IMG/VR virus record: IMGVR_UViG_3300028917_000068 | Location: 1-28,295 of that record | Origin: a virus | Length of the DNA stretch: 28,295 nucleotides | Direction: 5' to 3' (one strand) | Shown here: positions 22,763 to 28,295 of the stretch, in pieces | Layout of the letters: the number at the start of each line of letters is the position of its first letter | Position numbering within the stretch: the stretch's first letter is position 1 | Notes under the pieces: generated by a model | What the model was told of the DNA's origin: nothing | Databases searched by the model: none | Seen by the model: only the letters and a program-made list of their open reading frames with translations | Program-made: the position numbers and the translations under genes

Positions 22763-23676
22763 AACAACCCCCCGGTCTCGTCGTATCCGCACGCCTTCAT
22801 CTTCTCGATTATCTCCATTGAGCCTAACAAGTCGCGGTAATCGTGAAAGAGATAATTCAACGCAGCTTCCTTGCTAAGTTTACGGTCAATAATTTCTTTC
22901 CAGAACGGAACTTTTAGAGCACCGTACAATCCGTAAATGTGCTTAATCTCAGCAAGTTTTCGTTTACGCATATAGTAGAATTGAGTTTGAACCGTTGACG
23001 CTAAACCAGTTATGACTTGACCGTACATAACGTCCTCATTCCAGCAATAGATATGCTCGTTCGGAATGATGCCCGTTGATGCTTTTCGTAACGGCAAGAT
23101 GTGTTCGAAGATAGTACGTTCTCCGTCACTACGCCAAATATCGTAATACGCGTAATCGAACCGCAGGTCTGTATCGCGGAGAAAACCGTAAATATCTCCG
23201 CAATGAAACAACGCCTTATCGTTGATTCCTAAATGCCTCCAAACAAGTTCGAAAACTTCGCGTGCGATTTCTACAATGACAATCCCGGAGACTTCGGTTT
23301 TTTTGGCGATTCGATGAGCAACATAACCGAGTCCGAGACCGCCGATAAGAACTCGTCCGGTCGCTACGTCGATAAAATTCTGTGCCTGTTCAATCTCACG
23401 CGGTTCATCTTTCATCCAAACGCCGTCTTTGTTAGATAAGCAATGAAAGTGACCGTCGGAGAGCATACGGCCTTTTTTTTGCGGTCGACCGGTCATTATC
23501 GCGGTACGAGCATCGATTAGAGAAAACTCGTCTCCGGCCTTATACGGCTCGTGTGTGATTTCGTAATCTCCGCATTTTCCTTCCGGTATGTCATAACCGA
23601 CGTGCAGATTAAAGACGCCTTCGACCTTGCTTTTGGGTTTTCTTGCTTTTCTTTTTTTTCTTTTTGTCTTTGCCAT
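22759..23676 (-). CDS. Class I SAM methyltransferase, spermidine-synthase-like
   Basis: The 305-residue protein has a Rossmann fold with motif I GRVLIGGLGLGYVA (107-120), the acidic end of strand 2 VIVEIAREV (134-142), and DLRFDYAYYDIW (170-181) at the catalytic-face position. The arrangement resembles spermidine-synthase-like methyltransferases found in phages. The N-terminal 20 residues are Lys/Arg-rich. A substrate cannot be named; DNA, protein or small molecules are all possible. GAGG lies 9 bases before ATG 23676. It overlaps the upstream gene by 68 bases. Confidence 0.72.
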   Translation of the reverse strand: MAKTKRKKRKARKPKSKVEGVFNLHVGYDIPEGKCGDYEITHEPYKAGDEFSLIDARTAIMTGRPQKKGRMLSDGHFHCLSNKDGVWMKDEPREIEQAQNFIDVATGRVLIGGLGLGYVAHRIAKKTEVSGIVIVEIAREVFELVWRHLGINDKALFHCGDIYGFLRDTDLRFDYAYYDIWRSDGERTIFEHILPLRKASTGIIPNEHIYCWNEDVMYGQVITGLASTVQTQFYYMRKRKLAEIKHIYGLYGALKVPFWKEIIDRKLSKEAALNYLFHDYRDLLGSMEIIEKMKACGYDETGGLL

Positions 23677-23920
23677 TTTCAAACGCCTCGGTTTTTGCCA
23701 GACGCCATATCACAGCGTCGGCTCTAATGGTGTATTTTTTTCTCGTTCCCTTGATTCGGCAGATAATCATTCCCGGCGGTTTGATTTCAACTATCACCGG
23801 GCGATTTTCCCCGCGATAAAAAATTGTGAAATCCGTTTCGCGTCTGATAGGTTTCACAAGTTTAGATTTGTTCTTTTTTCTGTCGTTAGTAACATTAAAC
23901 GTAACTTTACGTTTCGCCAT
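23609..23920 (-). CDS. Hypothetical basic protein
   Basis: The 103-residue protein is beta-rich in the middle (FTIFYRGENRPVIVEIKPPG then MIICRIKGTRKKYTIRADAV) and ends in a Lys-rich tail of about 25 residues. AAGGAGG lies 6 bases before the ATG, one of the best ribosome sites in the window. The tail overlaps the methyltransferase start by 68 bases. Function unknown; RNA or DNA binding is possible. Confidence 0.68.
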   Translation of the reverse strand: MAKRKVTFNVTNDRKKNKSKLVKPIRRETDFTIFYRGENRPVIVEIKPPGMIICRIKGTRKKYTIRADAVIWRLAKTEAFENGKDKKKKKKSKKTQKQGRRRL

Positions 23921-23946
23921 TTTGAACCTCCTTATTAGTGATTGAT

Positions 23947-24414
23947 TTACATATCGAACAATGTTTCAGCCTGTTTTTTTGATGCAGGTCGCTTATGGCA
24001 TCTTTTTTTCAAATCCCTCAGAGCATTGAGTACCGGGTGTTGTATATCTCCGCCACGTGCCCGGTAGATTGTATATTTCAGTTCCTTCAATTCGCGTTCC
24101 TCATCTTTGGACAGTTCGGTTTTTCGAATCTCCGGAGGTACGGTCGCACCTCTACGTTCCATCACTTTAGTTGTCACGTAGAAATAGACTTCTGCAAGAT
24201 AATGAGGTAGCGGTGCCCTGAAACTTGCCGTCATAAGATACGCGACAATCTCTGCGTCACCAACCTTATCAACGTCGGAAAATTCGTCATTACCTATTGC
24301 GACCAAACCGAGTACCATCCTCTCTGTTTTAATTTCCTCTAAAAGCCAATCCGGTATGCAATCCGCCCACCCCGCGTCACCGACTACAAGTCGGTTTTCT
24401 TTTAACTTTTTCAT
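23947..24414 (-). CDS. Conserved hypothetical protein
   Basis: The 155-residue protein has DVDKVGDAEIVAYLMTASFR followed by APLPHYLAEVYFYVTTKVM, a pattern I have seen in phage and mobile-element proteins without assigned function. The C-terminal third is charged and helical (LSKDEERELKELKYTIY; LNALRDLKKRCHKRPASKKQ). It is linked by an ATGA overlap to its upstream neighbour. Confidence 0.66.
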   Translation of the reverse strand: MKKLKENRLVVGDAGWADCIPDWLLEEIKTERMVLGLVAIGNDEFSDVDKVGDAEIVAYLMTASFRAPLPHYLAEVYFYVTTKVMERRGATVPPEIRKTELSKDEERELKELKYTIYRARGGDIQHPVLNALRDLKKRCHKRPASKKQAETLFDM

Positions 24415-24674
24415 CCTACCGGTTCACACGCTTCGCAACGTGAGTACCCATTCGCCATAAATTGATAGACGACATCGTTCCCGTACTCTTTTTGAAGTTC
24501 ATCGATTACCTCTTTCGGTGTTTGAACCGCGTCGGTTAATCCGGCAAGCGGTTTGTATTTGTCGTCCTCGATAACGAGCATCCAGACGCTTTCCGGGTCC
24601 GGTTTTTCGATAACGATTTTCTGCTCGCCGCGTGACGGGTGTATTGGTAATTCAAAAACTTTTCTCTTATACAT
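24411..24674 (-). CDS. Small hypothetical protein
   Basis: The 87-residue protein starts with a beta-rich half (RKVFELPIHPSRGEQKIVIE) and ends with a CEAC motif (about 81-84) that could bind metal with partner residues. No family recognised. It overlaps the next gene by four bases (ATGA) and the previous one by eight. Confidence 0.62.
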   Translation of the reverse strand: MYKRKVFELPIHPSRGEQKIVIEKPDPESVWMLVIEDDKYKPLAGLTDAVQTPKEVIDELQKEYGNDVVYQFMANGYSRCEACEPVG

Positions 24675-24879
24675 TTTGATTATCCTCCTTCAGTTTCTCC
24701 ACTGATTTCAGGATTTTTTGGGCTTGCGGATAAAAATCGATGTCACTGGCTTTTGCCAAGTCATTGCCGAAATTTATCAGAAAATCTACAATGTTGTGTT
24801 CTGCGTTTATTATTTTTTCCGGTGTCCAAGGGAACGGCAGGACTTCGTGATAGTGCAGCATAATTTCTTTACAGGTCAT
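24667..24879 (-). CDS. Small hypothetical protein
   Basis: The protein has 70 residues from the chosen start at 24879 (AGG 7 bases upstream), or 77 from 24900, where no ribosome site is visible. It is helical with HYHEVLPFPWTPEKIINAEH and LAKASDIDFYPQAQKILKSV. Function unknown. Confidence 0.6.
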   Translation of the reverse strand: MTCKEIMLHYHEVLPFPWTPEKIINAEHNIVDFLINFGNDLAKASDIDFYPQAQKILKSVEKLKEDNQNV

Positions 24880-24936
24880 TTTGATACCTATCGTCCGCAT
24901 AACTAAAAACCAATGCGATTAGACTTTTGAAGATTT

Positions 24937-25533
24937 TCATTGCTTCTGTAGTTTCCGCCTATTGCTCATTTCTTCTTTGAAATCTTTAGCTGAAATTGTG
25001 AATCGCCTTTTTATTTTAGAAGGTGTATGGCCTTTTGGGTCTGGATGGTATGCACAAGCAATTAGGGAATTTACATCATCTTTGAAGTTCGTAACTATTA
25101 CCCTTTCGCCTTTCCAGCTAAACTCTGTCCCTTTAACTAATCGACCAGCGGATTTGGCTTGCGTAGCGTGATTAGAAAAATGGGGCCAACAATCGTGGTA
25201 ATCAAGACCGATACCTATAAAGGGCATTCGTCCCTTGAGTTTTTCGTAGGCATAAGCAAAAGTTAAATTTCCACATCTGACAGCCAAAGAATAATGACCT
25301 TCATCGACTCCATACCAAGATGGGCTATATCTTGAACCCGTACAACAAGAGCACTTTTCCCTTATTAATATTAAATCCGTTTTCTTAAAAGCAAAACCGG
25401 AACTAATAAGCAAAAACCAAAAAGCTGACCAAGCGTGTGATACTTTCTCTCCCGTATAATTCATTGTTGCCCAACTACCTCTGGAATAAACATCAAACAT
25501 TTTTTGTACATCTGATTCTTTATTCTCTATCAT
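24937..25533 (-). CDS. AT-rich single gene after a terminator, unknown
   Basis: The 198-residue protein has no family I recognise. It contains CSCCTGSRYSPSWYG (a Cys cluster), an aromatic hydrophobic stretch HAWSAFWFLLISSGFAFKK and many Trp/Tyr. Codon and base use look AT-richer than the neighbours. It begins only 15 bases after an intrinsic terminator, so it needs its own promoter or read-through, as expected for a recently gained 'moron'-type gene. I chose the second ATG (25533), with GAGG 7 bases upstream. Confidence 0.62.
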   Translation of the reverse strand: MIENKESDVQKMFDVYSRGSWATMNYTGEKVSHAWSAFWFLLISSGFAFKKTDLILIREKCSCCTGSRYSPSWYGVDEGHYSLAVRCGNLTFAYAYEKLKGRMPFIGIGLDYHDCWPHFSNHATQAKSAGRLVKGTEFSWKGERVIVTNFKDDVNSLIACAYHPDPKGHTPSKIKRRFTISAKDFKEEMSNRRKLQKQ

Positions 25534-25547
25534 TTTCATACCTCAAT

Positions 25548-25577
25548 AAAAAACCGGAGGCGTATACACGCCCCCGG
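25548..25577 (-). terminator. Intrinsic terminator between broken TOPRIM gene and AT-rich gene
   Basis: On the transcribed strand 25568-25577 pairs with 25554-25563 (10 bases, one mismatch) around a 4-base loop GTAT/ATAC, and the 3' arm is followed by six U (25548-25553). A second hairpin (25590-25598 with 25610-25618) precedes it and includes the TOPRIM-gene stop. Confidence 0.85.
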
Positions 25578-25616
25578 CAACCACTAATTAAGGAGTGGGG
25601 TTGGGTAAACCACCCC

Positions 25617-26207
25617 TTAGTTGGCTAAATCCGAAACTTCGTCCCAGTTATCCGCGATATACTGCAACTTGTCACGGTATTGTTCCTGTTTGGTTATCAG
25701 TTTTTGACGCTTCTTTTTGTCTGTATATTCGTTGATAGCCTTAGTGATTAGCTCGTTAATTGCCTTCGGGTCGAGAGCATCGAGTTCCCACGAGTCCTCA
25801 CCGTACTCAGCGACGTACCCTTCATATCTGCTGTCACTGACTTTTGCAGGATTCGGCGGTGGATTGTACTGCTCGATTTGGTCAAGATTCAACGCGATTC
25901 TATCAACAATACCGCCGTAACCGAAGATGTCGAGACGGTCTTGTATGTCACGTGTCATATCGATACCGGACGGGTCGTGGTCTCCGAGGTGTATAATCAC
26001 CGTATCACGACCTTGCCGTTTGATTCGCATAGCTGCCTGCCACATAGCAGACTGGCTTACAAACCCGCGACATGACAGAAACGGCACGTCAAGTTCGGTA
26101 CACGCACGCTCGACAACACCGATGAGAGCGTCTTTTTCAACCCAGACTTTTCTGACCAGTGAGAGTTGCCTCGTTTCGGTCTTGTTCGGTCGACGATAGT
26201 ATCCCAA
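25617..26207 (-). pseudogene. TOPRIM half of a broken topoisomerase VI-A-like gene
   Basis: This frame holds the C-terminal part of a TOPRIM protein: KVWVEKDALIGVVERACTEL, LSCRGFVSQSAMWQAAMR, the TOPRIM acidic motif IIHLGDHDPSGIDMTRDI, ALNLDQIEQYNPPPNPAKVS and SWELDALDPKA. The family is related to topoisomerase VI subunit A/Spo11. The first 20-odd codons of the frame are not real protein; the true N-terminus is in the upstream frame (26057-26428). The TOPRIM residues (Glu of VEKD, Asp-x-Asp of GDHD) are intact. Confidence 0.72.
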
Positions 26208-26428
26208 TCAACCAGTCCGGCAAGACGAGCCTTGTTGATTATTGAGCCGAGATTCGCGTAATCTCTGTCCGTGTTCGGAATGATGTTTCGAGCAACGAAC
26301 TGATAGTACAACTGTCGTAATGTCAGGTCGTAACCCTCCGCTTCATATTCCGCGATAATTGAATTCGCGTAGTCAATCAACGCTAACGATTTTTTCCTGA
26401 AATTGAAATCGAGATATGGAATTTTCAT
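26057..26428 (-). pseudogene. N-terminal half of the broken topoisomerase VI-A-like gene
   Basis: This frame encodes the start of the protein: YEAEGYDLTLRQLYYQFVAR, where the Tyr pair may be the DNA-cleaving Tyr region, then IPNTDRDYANLGSIINKARL and GLVDWDTIVDRTRPKRGNSH. From about 26160 the frame leaves the family text and ends at 26057. In intact relatives about 25 residues separate GNSHW from VWIEKDAL; here they touch in different frames. AAGGAA lies 7 bases before the ATG. Confidence 0.7.
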
Positions 26429-26452
26429 TTTTTTGTTCCTTAATAGTGATTT

Positions 26453-26707
26453 CTAATTATATGGTGTCGGAATTTCGATATTCATTGCATCGTCGCAAAC
26501 ATTCGTGAGGGTATCAATTATTTCGTCAAGTCCCTCAATAGCAGTTTCTAACTGTTTGAATTTCTCGGTATTTTCGAGATTTGTTCCGGAGAGACCATCA
26601 CGCCAGTTTTCAAGCTCTTCTTTGACACTTTCAATCTCACTATTAGCCTCTTGCACGGTTGAAACCGCTTCACCGAATCTTGCTGCTCTACTTTTGTTTT
26701 TTGCCAT
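26453..26707 (-). CDS. Coiled-coil hypothetical protein
   Basis: The 84-residue acidic protein is nearly all helix (FGEAVSTVQEANSEIESVKE; KFKQLETAIEGLDEIIDTLT) and ends with the short conserved-looking IEIPTPYN. AAGGAG lies 6 bases before the ATG. Similar small helical proteins occur in phages, but the function is unknown. It is the first protein gene after the tRNA and structured region. Confidence 0.65.
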   Translation of the reverse strand: MAKNKSRAARFGEAVSTVQEANSEIESVKEELENWRDGLSGTNLENTEKFKQLETAIEGLDEIIDTLTNVCDDAMNIEIPTPYN

Positions 26708-26747
26708 TTGCTTCTCCTTAAAAAGTGGTTAGAAATTTATAAACGGC

Positions 26748-26792
26748 TGACCCTCCGCGATTGATAAGGTGGTGATAAAAGCCGGAGGGTCA
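26748..26792 (-). ncRNA. 10-bp hairpin downstream of the tRNA
   Basis: TGACCCTCCG (26748-26757) and CGGAGGGTCA (26783-26792) are perfect inverted repeats around a 25-base loop. On the transcribed strand the 3' arm is followed within a few bases by TTTATAAATTT, so it may end the tRNA transcript. Confidence 0.6.
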
Positions 26793-26808
26793 CGCCGACT
26801 GACTTCGA

Positions 26809-26839
26809 GCAAGCCAACACGTACAATTTGTTGGCTTGC
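26809..26839 (-). ncRNA. 11-bp perfect hairpin
   Basis: GCAAGCCAACA (26809-26819) pairs with TGTTGGCTTGC (26829-26839) around a 9-base loop. No U-run follows on either strand, so it is not a plain terminator. It may be a processing site or a structured RNA element. Confidence 0.6.
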
Positions 26840-26866
26840 TTAGGAGGAGAGGAAGGATTGATTGCC

Positions 26867-26947
26867 GCGAACGAGTCACCGTCCGAGAAACCGACTGCCT
26901 AAAATCGGGTATAGGAATTCAAACGTCTTAAAGGATAACTCGTTCGC
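26867..26947 (-). ncRNA. 81-base element closed by a 10-bp stem, unknown
   Basis: GCGAACGAGT (26867-26876) pairs perfectly with ACTCGTTCGC (26938-26947), enclosing 61 bases. Inside, small stems are possible (CCTA/TAGG; CCGA/TCGG). The size and acceptor-like closing stem recall a tRNA, but I found no T-loop TTCGA and no 7-base anticodon loop. It lies 18 bases downstream of the tRNA. Confidence 0.5.
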
Positions 26948-26965
26948 TTGGGAGAGAAACACAAT

Positions 26966-27039
26966 AGCGGAGGCAGGATTCGAACCTGCGTCGAACGGCT
27001 TATGAGACCGTGCTGGAACCAACTCCAGTCTACTCCGCT
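26966..27039 (-). tRNA. tRNA with CAT anticodon (tRNA-Met type)
   Basis: A 74-base cloverleaf: acceptor AGCGGAG/CTCCGCT, D-stem CTGG/CCAG, anticodon stem ACGGT/GCCGT (last pair G-U) with loop CTCATAA (anticodon CAT), and T-arm GCAGG-TTCGAAT-CCTGC. No CCA is encoded. The acceptor is neither typical initiator nor clearly tRNA-Ile2, so the charging amino acid (Met, or Ile after lysidine modification) is uncertain. Confidence 0.92.
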
Positions 27040-27044
27040 ATAAA

Positions 27045-27074
27045 AGCCAGATTCCGATACGCAAGAATCTGGCT
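27045..27074 (-). terminator. 10-bp hairpin abutting the tRNA 5' side
   Basis: AGCCAGATTC (27045-27054) and GAATCTGGCT (27065-27074) pair perfectly around a 10-base loop. On the transcribed strand the stem is followed by TTTTAT and, five bases after the stem, by the tRNA. It may end the upstream message or help tRNA release. Confidence 0.6.
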
Positions 27075-27100
27075 CCGGAGGAATTGATATGCATAAGAAC

Positions 27101-27189
27101 CCGGCTGACAGGATTGATGGACTGTTACCCCATTTGTTACGAGGACAGCGATAGACGGCCTATCAAACCGCATCATTTCCTGCCGCCGG
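27101..27189 (-). ncRNA. Candidate branched RNA structure
   Basis: CCGGC (27101-27105) pairs with GCCGG (27185-27189) and CAGGA (27109-27113) with TCCTG (27178-27182). An inner hairpin GATAG/CTATC lies at 27150-27164. Stems are short, so the fold is tentative; it forms the 3' end region of the 27194-27490 gene's transcript. Confidence 0.35.
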
Positions 27190-27193
27190 CCTT

Positions 27194-27490
27194 TCAAACA
27201 ACTACAAATTCCGGATTCGTGAACCTCGGTGCACGTTTACTCTTTTTTGCAAATTCAATGATGTTCATTCCGACGATTCCGCGTGTCGGCCACGTCCCGT
27301 TTTTGTAAAGGCAGAATTGACCGGCTTGACCTTCGCGTACATCAATCGGAATATACGTCACGAGGTAGTAATCCGGCAACTGCTTCACGCTGAAAATCCG
27401 GGCGTGAAAAAGATACTCCTGAAAGTGTTTGCCGCGTGCTCGTTTGCGAATGCGTAATTCAATTTTGTCGTGCTTTTTCGGTACTAACAT
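27194..27490 (-). CDS. Small hypothetical protein
   Basis: The 98-residue protein is basic in its N-terminus (KIELRIRKRARGKHFQEYLF) with beta-rich text after it (LPDYYLVTYIPIDVREGQAG) and a KNGTWPTRGIVGMNIIEF block. Function unknown. I chose ATG 27490, with AAGGAG 9 bases before; the longer frame to 27550 would overlap the upstream gene and lacks a site. Confidence 0.64.
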   Translation of the reverse strand: MLVPKKHDKIELRIRKRARGKHFQEYLFHARIFSVKQLPDYYLVTYIPIDVREGQAGQFCLYKNGTWPTRGIVGMNIIEFAKKSKRAPRFTNPEFVVV

Positions 27491-27522
27491 TTTTCGATTC
27501 TCCTTGCTTAGTGGTTTTGATT

Positions 27523-27759
27523 TCAGCCTTGATAAACGCGATAGACACAACCGCCCATCGCTTGTACGTAGTACCGGAGTTTTTCCCAGATTGCATCGAT
27601 AAACTCATTACCGCCTTCGTCAAGTGTCAATTCACTGCGGACCTCGACGTAAGGTCGACCATCGGTAAAGTGATAACGTTCCGCGATGATATGAGGCATC
27701 CGGTACTTTTCTGCAATGCGATTCCCAATTTTTTTGATTCTTGCAAGTTTCATTCTCAT
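27523..27759 (-). CDS. Small hypothetical protein
   Basis: The 78-residue protein has a basic helical start, then IIAERYHFTDGRPYVEVRSE and a C-terminal VQAMGGCVYRVYQG. No family recognised. The chosen ATG (27759) lies 8 bases after AAGGAG; the first ATG, two codons earlier, is too close. Confidence 0.64.
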   Translation of the reverse strand: MRMKLARIKKIGNRIAEKYRMPHIIAERYHFTDGRPYVEVRSELTLDEGGNEFIDAIWEKLRYYVQAMGGCVYRVYQG

Positions 27760-27774
27760 TTTCATAGCTCCTTA

Positions 27775-27906
27775 TTAGTGGTTTGAATCGGCTATCTCAT
27801 CAGGCGTAGTCTGCCACACTACACGACACCGTCCGCACGGTGGAAACTGTGGATGGACGATTTGCCCGTAGCGGACGATGTTTCGACTTTTAAGCTGCCA
27901 GCCGAA
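27775..27906 (-). other. Open frame with CGRC motif but no start codon
   Basis: Between the DUF932-like gene and the next gene a 43-codon frame reads like protein: GWQLKSRNIVRYGQIVHPQF then PPCGRCRVVWQTTPDEIADS. The stop is followed at once by AAGGAG for the next gene, the usual pattern here. No ATG, GTG or TTG opens it. It may start at a rare codon, be the shifted end of the upstream gene, or be chance. Confidence 0.4.
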
Positions 27907-28295
27907 TTATCTGCTCGATAATTGGCTGTAAGACCGTGCTTCTTTGAAGTGACATCTCGTGGTTTTGTTGATACGTCAAGAAATTCAAGACGTGATACGC
28001 GTTGTCGTGTTGACTTTCATCGAGTTCCTTGCCGTATTTTTTCGGCATCTGTTTTTTGATTTTGTCGAGTTCGTCTTTAGACATCGGTTTGTTAACGAGC
28101 TTGTGTAAAAGTTCTCGGAATTTGCTAACATTCCACTCGAATTCGCTTACTTCGTTAACAAGGGTATCGATTGAACGTTCAAAGTGCCGATGTTTGCTTA
28201 CGAACCCACTACCTTCAAACGCCGGTACAATAAGGCCGTTGCTGCAAACCATCCGGAACCAACCGGCTATCACAGTAGCTTCTATAGCCGTGTTG
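27890..28295 (-). CDS. DUF932-like protein, 5' end off the window
   Basis: The frame is open to the right edge, so the N-terminus is missing. The visible 134 residues contain GWFRMVCSNGLIVP, close to the central CSNGL block of DUF932 (phage/plasmid-like protein) sequences, then a long helical region (SIDTLVNEVSEFEWNVSKFR) and the ending YHVLNFLTYQQNHEMSLQRS. DUF932 proteins occur on phages and plasmids near replication genes; their role is not settled. An internal GTG at 28273 is probably not the true start. Confidence 0.55.
   Translation of the reverse strand, partial: NTAIEATVIAGWFRMVCSNGLIVPAFEGSGFVSKHRHFERSIDTLVNEVSEFEWNVSKFRELLHKLVNKPMSKDELDKIKKQMPKKYGKELDESQHDNAYHVLNFLTYQQNHEMSLQRSTVLQPIIEQIIRLAA

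Noticed and set aside
24937-25533. Transposon or insertion sequence around the AT-rich gene
   Set aside because: No transposase, terminal inverted repeats or target duplications were seen; the flanking hairpins are terminators.
26867-26947. Second functional tRNA
   Set aside because: The closing stem is tRNA-like, but no T-loop or 7-base anticodon loop is present on either strand.

Overview
The window is part of a tailed double-stranded DNA phage (Caudoviricetes) or a closely related prophage. Nearly every supported protein gene lies on the minus strand, and genes abut or overlap by a few bases (many ATGA junctions). Most starts follow an AGGAG-type ribosome binding site, which fits a bacterial host with ordinary Shine-Dalgarno initiation. 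I see no integrase, repressor, host housekeeping gene, insertion sequence or CRISPR array. The host cannot be named from the sequence. Transcription runs from high to low coordinates, so the entry point is at the right edge.

Right edge to about 25.6 kb: a 5'-truncated DUF932-like gene, small unknown genes, then about 490 bases without a protein gene. That stretch holds a tRNA with anticodon CAT flanked by several perfect inverted repeats. Next come a coiled-coil protein and a TOPRIM/topoisomerase VI-A-like gene broken into two frames by what looks like an out-of-frame deletion. An intrinsic terminator follows.

25.5 to 20.3 kb: an isolated AT-rich gene, small conserved phage proteins, a class I (spermidine-synthase-like) methyltransferase, a membrane-anchored 3D-domain cell-wall enzyme, a short sliding-clamp-like protein, a Cas4/RecB-type iron-sulfur exonuclease and a frameshifted zinc-knuckle gene.

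20.2 to 14.5 kb: zinc-binding proteins, a RecT/ERF-like annealing-protein candidate, an SbcC/Rad50-like ATPase with a zinc hook, a YdaU-like replication protein and two leader regions with strong hairpins. Together with SSB, the exonuclease and the clamp-like protein this makes a replication and recombination module.

14.5 to 8.2 kb: a DUF5131 (Gp37/Gp68) CxxxCxxC protein, DUF4326, a MazG-like pyrophosphatase, DUF7694, three PD-(D/E)xK-type nucleases, zinc-finger miniproteins and SSB.

8.2 to 0 kb: a ParB-like protein, a DruA/DUF4338-like protein, a small-terminase candidate, a coiled-coil protein, a LamG-domain protein, a repeat-rich virion protein, a membrane protein, the large terminase, a DUF935 portal and the start of the next head gene. 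This is the packaging and head end of the genome. Adhesin-like genes sit unusually between the two terminase candidates.

The most interesting items are the structured-RNA array around the tRNA, the ParB plus DruA-like pair beside the terminase, the half-size clamp, hairpins placed directly before ribosome binding sites, and several genes whose frames look broken.
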